Part shown: positions 1-7,800 of the stretch, in pieces
How the letters are laid out: each line of letters opens with the position of its first letter
Numbering within the stretch: position 1 is the first letter of the stretch
IMG/VR virus record: IMGVR_UViG_3300042731_004068
Span: 1-26,178 of that record
Origin: a virus
Length of the DNA stretch: 26,178 nt
Direction: 5' to 3' (one strand)
Position numbers and translations under genes: made by a program
Notes under the pieces: generated by a model
Databases searched by the model: none
Told to the model about the DNA's origin: nothing
What the model saw: the letters and a program-made list of their open reading frames with translations, nothing else

Positions 1-2
1 GT

Positions 3-518
3 AAGCTTGCTGGAAATGTATCACCTGGTATTGAGCCATGGGCTGCAAATGTATTTACTGAGCAATCAGCTAAGGGTACATTTATTAGAAAGAATAAAGA
101 ACTTAAAAAAGTATTAAGAAAAATTGGTATCGATAATAAAGAAACTTGGGACAAGATTTTGGAAGATGGTGGATCCGTTCAAGGAGTTAAGCAACTCGAT
201 GGATGGTTTTACGATCATACCGGAAAGCTCAACCAAGAAGAAGGAGAATCAGTGAAGAATGTATTTAAGACATTCAAAGAGATTAATCAATTAGAATTAG
301 TTAATCAAGCTGGTATAAGACAAGATTATATTGATCAGTCTGTAAGCTTAAACCTTGCATTCCCATCAGTAGCCACACCTAAATGGATTAATCAAGTTCA
401 TTTAGAAGCATGGAAAAGAGGTATTAAGACGTTATATTATATGAGAACGGAGTCAGTGCTGCGCGGAGATATTGCAGCTAGTGCTATGGATCCTGACTGT
501 ATAAGTTGTGACGGGTAA
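3..518 (+). CDS. nrdA: Class I ribonucleotide reductase large (alpha) subunit, C-terminal part; 5' end outside window
   Basis: The frame is open from the first complete codon at position 3, so this is the last 171 residues of a longer gene. NrdA reduces ribonucleoside diphosphates to deoxyribonucleotides for DNA synthesis. Visible family signatures are GIEPWAANVF near the start, the segment QAGIRQDYIDQSVSLNL, and TLYYMRT, whose Tyr-Tyr pair (window residues 145-146) matches the tyrosines that pass the radical between subunits. The tail MDPDCISCDG holds a CxxC pair (residues 166 and 169) like the C-terminal shuttle cysteines re-reduced by thioredoxin or glutaredoxin. It is the only supported + strand gene and converges on the structural block, with a hairpin terminator just after its stop. 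It probably belongs to the phage's nucleotide and replication module. A TTG at 159 could be mistaken for a start, but conserved family sequence continues upstream of it. Confidence 0.93.
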   Translation, partial: KLAGNVSPGIEPWAANVFTEQSAKGTFIRKNKELKKVLRKIGIDNKETWDKILEDGGSVQGVKQLDGWFYDHTGKLNQEEGESVKNVFKTFKEINQLELVNQAGIRQDYIDQSVSLNLAFPSVATPKWINQVHLEAWKRGIKTLYYMRTESVLRGDIAASAMDPDCISCDG

Positions 519-524
519 AAAATT

Positions 525-550
525 AAGGGGCTTTGCGGCCCCTTTTTTTA
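525..550. terminator. Hairpin terminator between convergent nrdA and the late operon, probably bidirectional
   Basis: Positions 525-531 (AAGGGGC) pair with 538-544 (GCCCCTT) in a perfect 7-bp stem with a 6-base loop, TTTGCG. On the + strand the stem runs into a T tract at 543-549, a classical intrinsic terminator seven bases after the nrdA stop. On the minus strand the same stem is followed by TTAATTTTTT, so it can also end the late transcript. The stop codon of the last minus-strand gene (548-550) lies in the T tract. Confidence 0.85.
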
Positions 551-841
551 TTTTCTTTTGCGTTCTGCTTCGCGTTGAATCCATTCGAGATCTTTCATAA
601 AGTCTCGCATTTCAAGTTTTATATTTTGAAAATCCGCTTCAAGTCTACGCTGTGCAGGCCAAGTATATTTTTGTTCGTTTTCTTTCAATTTTTTTACTGC
701 TGTTTCTGCAGCTTCAATTCTTGCATTCAAAGTATAGTAAGACCCAACAATAGAAGCAAACATAGCTAAAGCAGTAACTACCTGGGCTGGGCTAATACTT
801 ATATCAGCTTTCCCGTCTCCATTGAGATCTACTTTTGCCAT
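548..841 (-). CDS. Small membrane protein with calcium-loop-like N-terminus and coiled coil; lysis-cassette candidate
   Basis: A 97-aa protein and the last gene of the minus-strand block. It starts with DLNGDGKADI (residues 5-14), which fits the DxNxDGxxD calcium-binding loop seen in dockerin and FG-GAP type repeats. One hydrophobic helix follows (about residues 18-40), then a highly charged, probably coiled-coil tail rich in Glu, Lys and Arg, ending in RKRK. A single membrane anchor with a long charged helix is the layout of i-spanins and some accessory holins. Its position next to two other small membrane proteins fits a lysis role, but no sequence signature proves it. The leader AAAAAATAAACATT before ATG has no Shine-Dalgarno sequence. 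It could instead be a membrane-associated virion or superinfection protein. Confidence 0.6.
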   Translation of the reverse strand: MAKVDLNGDGKADISISPAQVVTALAMFASIVGSYYTLNARIEAAETAVKKLKENEQKYTWPAQRRLEADFQNIKLEMRDFMKDLEWIQREAERKRK

Positions 842-846
842 AATGT

Positions 847-1206
847 TTATTTTTTGAAATGAAAGTTGCTGCCAGATAATGATAATTTGTCAATTACTTC
901 AGATTGATAATCGCGAAGCATTTTTTCAATTTTATCTTTTTCTAAAACAATTTGATCTACTTGAGCTTCAAGCGATTCATTTTTAGCTTTTAAAGACTCA
1001 AGCTCTTCTGGGTTTTTACCTATAAATGTATATATTACTACAGATAGCGAGCCTACTAGCATACCAACGATAACTTTAAATATATCATTATTTGTTTCGG
1101 GTATTTCATAAAACGCTAAAAATAATAATAATCCCATTACAAGTATAAATACTGTTGCAGCGCCAATATAGCCGCGTAATTCTTTGTTTTTAAAAGGGTT
1201 CCCCAT
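847..1206 (-). CDS. Small protein with two membrane segments and a coiled coil; holin-like candidate
   Basis: A 119-aa protein with two hydrophobic segments, about residues 13-33 (IGAATVFILVMGLLLFLAFY) and 41-62 (DIFKVIVGMLVGSLSVVIYT), joined by a short polar turn. A cytoplasmic-type coiled coil follows (about 67-112, ELESLKAKNESLEAQVDQI). The gene sits six bases upstream of the 97-aa gene and seven bases after the 48-aa gene. Two short membrane helices plus a charged tail is a common holin or spanin-like layout. Function is inferred only from topology and position at the end of the late operon; no family was recognised. Confidence 0.6.
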   Translation of the reverse strand: MGNPFKNKELRGYIGAATVFILVMGLLLFLAFYEIPETNNDIFKVIVGMLVGSLSVVIYTFIGKNPEELESLKAKNESLEAQVDQIVLEKDKIEKMLRDYQSEVIDKLSLSGSNFHFKK

Positions 1207-1212
1207 TGCTTT

Positions 1213-1359
1213 TTACTTTTTTAGTTTTTCAATTATTTGTATAAGAGTATACACAAGTGTTGCTGTTAAAACTAAAGTAGATAAAATTGGATTTATTTCA
1301 CTTATAAAACCTCCAGTCAGTGCTGAGATACTAATGCCGTATATTTTCAAATCCTCCAT
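1213..1359 (-). CDS. 48-residue single-membrane-segment protein; holin-like candidate
   Basis: A short reading frame on the minus strand with ATG at 1357-1359 and TAA at 1213-1215. It reads MEDLKIYGISISALTGGF, then ISEINPILSTLVLTATLVY, then TLIQIIEKLKK. There is one clear hydrophobic segment (about residues 22-43) with a short basic C-terminus. It fills what would otherwise be a 156-base gap in a block with almost no gaps, starts three bases before the end of the preceding gene, and has the A/T-rich leader (CAAATATTAAACC) of its neighbours. These facts support a real gene. Tiny one-helix proteins of this shape in marine phages are often holin-like, but this is inference from topology and place. 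Confidence 0.62.
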   Translation of the reverse strand: MEDLKIYGISISALTGGFISEINPILSTLVLTATLVYTLIQIIEKLKK

Positions 1360-1362
1360 GGT

Positions 1363-1722
1363 TTAATATTTGCAAGAGCTTTTCATCGTAACCGGACTAA
1401 CTCTTCTAGGCGCTCCAGCCGGTTGTCCCAGCTTTGTTTTTTCTCTTATTTTACTTCTTTTTTCAGACGCTGACATTTCTCTGGCAGTCTTAGGTGTTTT
1501 AGAAGATATTCTTTTTTTAGGACGGCAATATGGCACCCCGCGTTTTTCGCCTTTACTTCTGCCACAAGGCTTTCCCGTGCGAACATCAGTCCATTCTTCT
1601 TTAAACCAGCGCTTAAGCGACGCACCTTTTGCAGTCTTTCGAACTTTTTTAACTGGTGATTCTCCTCGCTCATTGCGGCTTGCCCATACAGCTTTGCGCT
1701 GTGCATCACTTTTATATGGCAT
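1363..1722 (-). CDS. Small very basic protein with DUF5872-like domain
   Basis: A 119-aa, Lys/Arg-rich protein. The N-terminus MPYKSDAQRKAVWASRNERG matches a motif common at the start of small marine-phage proteins. The middle, about residues 36-85, contains LKRWFKEEWTDVRTGKPCGR, then a GVPYCRP segment and KRISSKTPKTAREMS. This resembles the DUF5872 family found in phages and large eukaryotic viruses (assignment from memory). The two central cysteines and high charge suggest a nucleic-acid or metal-binding role, which is unproven. Its ATG lies one base after the stop of the 49-aa gene, so the pair is probably translated together. Other frames across this region are shadows. Confidence 0.75.
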   Translation of the reverse strand: MPYKSDAQRKAVWASRNERGESPVKKVRKTAKGASLKRWFKEEWTDVRTGKPCGRSKGEKRGVPYCRPKKRISSKTPKTAREMSASEKRSKIREKTKLGQPAGAPRRVSPVTMKSSCKY

Positions 1723-1723
1723 A

Positions 1724-1873
1724 CTATCCTATTTTTCCGCCTTTCTTACGGCATTTAGCAATATATCCCGATGCATACGCTGAAGGGAATACTCTGTATT
1801 TAGCTTTTGCTTTATAATAGCAACGGTCTTTTTTAGTAAGTGGGGACATTTTAAGTCCTGAACAATTTGCCAT
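1724..1873 (-). CDS. 49-residue Cys/Lys-rich protein with the YRVFPSAYASG motif
   Basis: A short minus-strand gene with ATG at 1871-1873 and TAG at 1724-1726. It reads MANCSGLKMSPLTKKDRCYY, then KAKAKYRVFPSAYASGYIAK, then CRKKGGKIG. The core KKDRCYYKAKAKYRVFPSAYASG...KCRK matches, from memory, a widespread small marine-phage protein or domain often found beside DUF5872-like proteins, as here. Three cysteines (residues 4, 18 and 41) and a pI that must be very basic suggest compact metal or nucleic-acid binding; the biochemical role is unknown. It starts two bases after the stop of the 2199-aa gene and is followed one base later by the 119-aa gene, an arrangement typical of translational coupling. 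Confidence 0.78.
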   Translation of the reverse strand: MANCSGLKMSPLTKKDRCYYKAKAKYRVFPSAYASGYIAKCRKKGGKIG

Positions 1874-1874
1874 A

Positions 1875-4800
1875 TTATCTTCTTTTTCTAATTCCTTTTA
1901 TTTCTCTTTGTATTTTTTTTAGTTCTTTTAATGGGTCCTTAGATTTTTTAGTTTGTTTTTCAACCATACCTAAGTCCCACTCGGACCAGCCAAGAGCTAA
2001 AGCAATTGATTGCCATAATTCTGTTTCTGACTCCATTGCTGTATTTATATGATCCATTTTTTGTACAATACGATCAACGGGCAAATTAGTACCAGCAGAT
2101 ATAACTTTACCAGCAGCTAAAAATCCTGGATTTTCTAAACTAAATCCTTCTGTAAATACTTTTTCTTTTGATTGCTTATAAGTAAAAGTTTTACCAGCAG
2201 AAATTAATTTTCGTAATTTAGAATTAATCGGCGGTGATATAGCAGTTGCTTCAATAGCTACTTTAGTATAATCAGGTCTAGATTTTTTACTTTCGTCTAT
2301 AATTTTTAGGATCATATTTTTCACAGTAGCTGCGGCCGCACCGTAAACACCAGTACCTCTTAATAGAGTATCAAAAGAACTATTACCTATTCTAAATAAT
2401 CGCGTTCGTGTTTTTTCGTCATCTTCGTCGTCAAATAATAACGCAAATAAACCTTGCTGTAAAGCTGAGAATATAATATTCTGTATTACACTATAATAAG
2501 CGATCTTACTAATATTTGTTTTCCAATCACCGCGCTCATTAATCAAATCTAATGTAGCTTTTTTGGTCAACCGAGCATATTGCATAGGTGTATTACCAAA
2601 AGCTAATACAAGGCGTCCTAATGAGCCTGCTTGCTGCATTGAGATACGATCAGGTCTTGCAGACTGTTGTGTTTCTTCTGCAATCTCTTGAAAATCAGTA
2701 AACGCTTTTGTTTTTGCTTCTTTTTTGCTTAGCCCTTCTTTAATATAAGTATTAATTCTATTACGATAGAATGACGCACCTCCCGAAGCAATAGCGAATG
2801 AGTCAGCTATCTGCGTTGGTGTAAAACCAAACTTAAGTATTGCGCTTAGTGCTGCTCTCGCTTTATTTGTTGATGTTGCCGCGGCATTTGCAATTTCATC
2901 CGCATTAACATCTGTTTGCAATCCAGTGCGACGTTGTTTTAAGAAATCAGAATTAAACAATTCAGAAAAGTCATCCCAATATTGCTTTTGATTAATAAAA
3001 GCTCTACCTGCATTTATCGGGTTATTGTCGCTAAAGTTTATAAAGTTAACAGCTGATAATGTTTGTAGCACAGCAGATCTCGCGTTAAAGAACATGATGG
3101 CTCCCACAGAGTTATTAGTCCATTGCATAAAAGCTTTTTCAACTTTACTTGCATCTTTAAATCTGTTACGCCCTTTTTCCATGCGGTAAAGCATGTTATC
3201 TAATGCTTCAATATATGCTTCTCCGTATAAAGCCTTAAGCTTATTTTTATTTTTATCAGTAAATATTTTATCGACGTTTGTTTTCCATTCAGTTAAAAAC
3301 TCTGAGCGTTTTACACCGTTTATATAAGATACAATGTCTGTTGTAATATCTCCTGAGCTCCAGTCGTTACCCGGTTGAGGATAACCCTCAGGGTTTAATG
3401 CCATTAATCTTTCAGCAAAATCTTTAAGCTTAGGGTTAGTTCTTACCGCTTTTATTGCAGGTGCTATATCTTTTTTAAGAACACCAGGTATTTCCATGCC
3501 CTGCTTATTCCACATATAAAGGCGAACTGAATCTTGATTTGTAAAACCAGATTCATTTTGTTTTTTCAGCCCGCCAGGCACGTCTTTTTTAACTTCTTTT
3601 TTAAGCTCCATCCAATCACGAAGAGCTTGTTGTTTTGCCGCTTCGTACTGTTGAATACCTCGTGAGAATGGTCTAAGTAAGTTTTCCTCATACCAAGCCA
3701 TTTGTTGATCGCCAACTTTATCTCTTGCTAATGTTGCGTATAGCAAACCTACAAAGTCATCAGCTGAATAAGGTATAAAGAATTTTTTACCTTTACCTCT
3801 ACCCATCATAGTAGCACGCACAGGTGAAAATGTTTCTGTAAATTTAACACCAGTACTTTGCTCTAATATTTTATTAAATTCTTTATTTAATGATTTAGAA
3901 AGTTTTAAATCTTTATATACGCTCTCAATATTTTTATACTTTTTACCATTTTTTATATCATTTTTTACAGCATTTTTTACTAAATTATTTTGCATTCTAT
4001 TTTTTCCACTGCTTTTTAAATTAGCGGCTGTAAGGGCTTGGTCAACATTCTTTGTGACTAAATTTATTTGAGCATTATCAAATTCTTTTTCTAATTGTTC
4101 CTGAGATATTTTTCCGTCTAAAAAATTATTAGAAGCCAATGTTATTTCCAATACTGGGGTTTGATGTTCTAGAGTTGTTTCTTTAGTTAAAAGATTTTCA
4201 ACATACATACCTGCTTTTGCTAATTTTCTTAAAGCCCCAATTTGATCATTAGCTAGAAGCTTTATATGAGCTTTCCCCTCGTTAATTAAATTATTATCTT
4301 TATAATAATCTAATATTTCTAAAATATATTGTTTAGCATAATTAGCTTCTTCATTTATTTGAGGAATATATTCAGCAAAATTCCTTTTTATATCAGTTGT
4401 TGATTTATATCTATTAATAGGTGTATTATTTAAAAACAACTTTTGCCCAGCTCCTTTTGGGTTTTTACCCAATTCAAAACCTTTTATATTATACTTTTTT
4501 AATAAAGGAGCAAGCACTTGATCAAAAATATTTTTAATTTTTGTTATATTAGGAAGCCCGCTAAATGTTGTAATTGCTTTTGATTCATTTATAAACCAAT
4601 TTTTAATTATCGTAGAACGGTCATTTTCTTGAGTATTTTTTAAGCGATTTTCAAGTAATTTTTTTGATGATTCATAACCAAGCTCTGCAATTTCTTTTTT
4701 AAGAGCAATACCTGTTGCTTGTTTTATTTTTAAAAAGTAATTTCTAGTTAATTTTCCATTAGTATCTAAAACAGCTTTTGAAATTAAATTTTTACCAGTT

Positions 4801-7800
4801 TTATCTGTTATAAAGGTATTTGTTGCATTAATTACATTTTCTAATATTTCATTTAAATTTAAATCTTTTTCAACTTCTTCATTAAATTTATTAAGAATAA
4901 AAACATTTAAATCATCTGTAAAGTTTACACTTTCAGACTCTATATTTTTTAAAATATCGTTTTGTAATTTATTTATAATTTTACCAGCAGCGTCTTTTTC
5001 TTTTGAACTTAAACTAAACTTAATATTATTTTCATTAGCTTCATAAATTATAGCATCGGATATTAATGAATATTTATTGCTTAATTTATCTAAGCTTGTT
5101 TTGCTAAGTATTCTAGCTAATTCTTGAGATTCTAAATTATATTCTGCTTTAGCATCATTTACAATGCTTTTAGAAAACTTGAAGTTTTCGGCTCTATCAA
5201 CTTGCTTAGCTATTAATGATTTAAAGTTTTCCGGTAATACTTCACCAGTTATACCCGCAATATCTTGATATTTGTTTATTACATCAGGATCACGCAACAC
5301 TTCCATTGTGGCATCAAAAGCAATTTCTTCTGCAATAGCCTCAACAATAGCTGTTTTACGCGTTCCCTGTGTTGACCTTCCAACATCTGAACCTAAAAAG
5401 TATTTTATAAATTCAGCTTTTGTAATTTTCTTTTTAGTAAATACTTTTTTCCCTTCTGCTGTACGCTCCCGCAATTGCTTCCCGTTTTCGTCTAAAACAG
5501 CCTCAGCAAAGTCTTTAAACCTTCTATTAATCAAAGACTGTGGTAGCTTGTCGTATATAGCTTTAAAATTATCGCGTAAAAAAGATTCATAGGCTTCTTG
5601 CTTACCTACAAACTTAGCCATAGGCTTTTTAAGCTCCGTTCTAAATCTTTTTTGTAATTCTAATCTAAATTTAGGGTCTTGAGGATTTGGGAGCTTAGTA
5701 CCAAATGTTTTTATTACTGCATTTTTAACAGTAGTTATAAGCTCTTTAGGAAGCCCAATTTCTTTACGTAAACTTTTTATTTCATCAGCAATAATTGCTT
5801 CTTCTGTGACCTCTGTGGCCTCTTCTGTGGCTGTATCAGTAACGCCTTTTGCTTCTGTAACATCTGCTTTAAATTCTGTATCTAATATACGGTTCGCTGC
5901 TTCAATAGCCCTTTTAGGTAATAAGCTATTTATATATGCGGCGAGTGGTGCGCCTTTGGCTTTTTCAGGAGTATAATCCATTATCATATCAAGAATACCA
6001 CGCTTACCTGTTTCTATTTCATCTTTTAGCAATTGGTATTCAAAGCCAGGCACATCACGATACTTATTTACAATTCTATCTACAATAGGCTTAAATTCAG
6101 CAATTATATCAAATGCATTAGCTGCACCTTGTGCTTCATATATTTGCTGTACTTTTTCCGATGCTTTTGATTTAGAAAAAGATTTTTTACCTTCTTCAAC
6201 CACTTTTTCTACAGCATTAGGTATTTTTGAGGATTTTAAATCTACACCTAATTGTTTAAATTTAAAATTAGATATATTTTTTTGATAATTGCGTATAAAG
6301 TTAAATACATCTTTACCTGTTTCTAATTTAATGGACCCAAACCCTAAACTATTTAAAAACCTTGTAGTTGTATTTTTTATTTTATCTGATAAAGATTCAT
6401 TAACTATAATTTTTTCTTTAGCAACAAGATCTGAAAAAACATTAAAATATTCTTCTAATGCTCCTTCTTCAATTACTTTTTGTCCTTGTTCATTTATTTT
6501 AGTATAATTTAAATTAATACGCTCTTGTACTCTTTGGTATAATTCAGGTTGAGTTTCTTTTAAATAGTTTTTAAAACTATCTACTAAGGGTTGCATAGAA
6601 GCATTATCTGTGGCAAATTTTTGGGCCATCATGTAATGCAATAATTCATGGCCTATAACATTAGTTTGTTCAGACTCAACAGCGACAGGTCTATTTATAG
6701 TTATTGTATTAGTATCTGAATTAAAACTAGCGTCAAATTTAGCATTAATATCAGATATATATTCAAACTTTACATTTTTTACATTTTGCTTTGCTTTTTT
6801 AAAAGCTTCTTCAATGCGCTCTGTATTTTTTAAAGTTTTACTAATATATTTTTCTGCTTCTGCATCAAATATTTCTTTTCCAACTAATATTTCATTTTGT
6901 TTATTAGCTTCATTAAAATCTTCTTTAGCAATATTTTGAGCGTCTAAAGTGTATTTAGAATTCCCAATTTGACTTAGTGCTTCAGCTGATTTATTTAAAT
7001 TATCTGCATATTGCTTTTTTTCTTTTTTAGTTAAGTTATCAAAAGAATCTTGCAATTGCTGTTTTTTCATTTTAATAAGAGATTCAATTTTTTGAACTCT
7101 TTTTTGAAATTTTTCTTTTCTATTTAAGGGGGCGTTATTTAAATCAATTTTAGCCTGCTCAAGCCTAACATTTTGTTTGGCTATGTCTTCCTGCCATTTT
7201 TTAGGGGCAAGAAATTCTAATGCTTGTTGTTTTGATGCTAAAGAATTAAAAGCACCTAAGCTGCCAACTGGAGAGCCTAATGCTAATCCCACCAACCCTT
7301 CGTTTAATGCTTGCCTATTTGCAGATTTAAATTCAAAAGGGTCATTATATACAGCCGCATCAACAAGAGCATTCCCCATTGAAGCAGACCATTCTTCTAT
7401 AAAGTTAGTAGCACCCCCTTTAGTTAATCCTATACCGCTTTCAGCTATTTTCCCTAAATATGTTTTAGTGTAAATATCAACTGCTTTTTTATAAGCATTG
7501 GTGCCTGTTCCTAATTTTTTCCCAATACCTAAAATTCCTCTTTGAAGTCCTCCACCAATTGCATTTGTTGCAAATTCCACACCACCTTTTAAAATAGAAG
7601 CCCCGTATATTTCAGATAATGAAGCGTCTGGTCTTTCTTTTAAAGCTTTTTGTACTTCTTGGCCCGTGACTGAGGCTCCTATTAATGCGCTACCGTATAT
7701 TGGGCTTGCAATGCTTAAGGCTAAATACGGCGCCGCGCTAAAGCCCTCATTAAAAGCAAGTTCGGCGGCATCAACATAATTATCTTTTTCTATTAAAGAA

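Noticed and set aside
533-769. + strand Phe-rich reading frame after nrdA
   Set aside because: It starts inside the terminator and is antisense to the 97-aa coiled-coil gene; Phe richness comes from complementing Lys/Glu codons.
1184-1366. + strand reading frame of 60 codons
   Set aside because: It is antisense to the 48-aa membrane-protein gene, which fits the operon, leader type and topology far better.
1446-1709. Minus-strand reading frame of 87 codons within the DUF5872-like gene
   Set aside because: It overlaps almost all of a gene with clear family motifs in another frame and has no recognisable domain.
2415-2440. Acidic FDDEDDE patch of the giant protein as an RNA polymerase DxDxD site
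   Set aside because: The spacing does not give three Asp at alternate positions, and no flanking polymerase motifs are seen.
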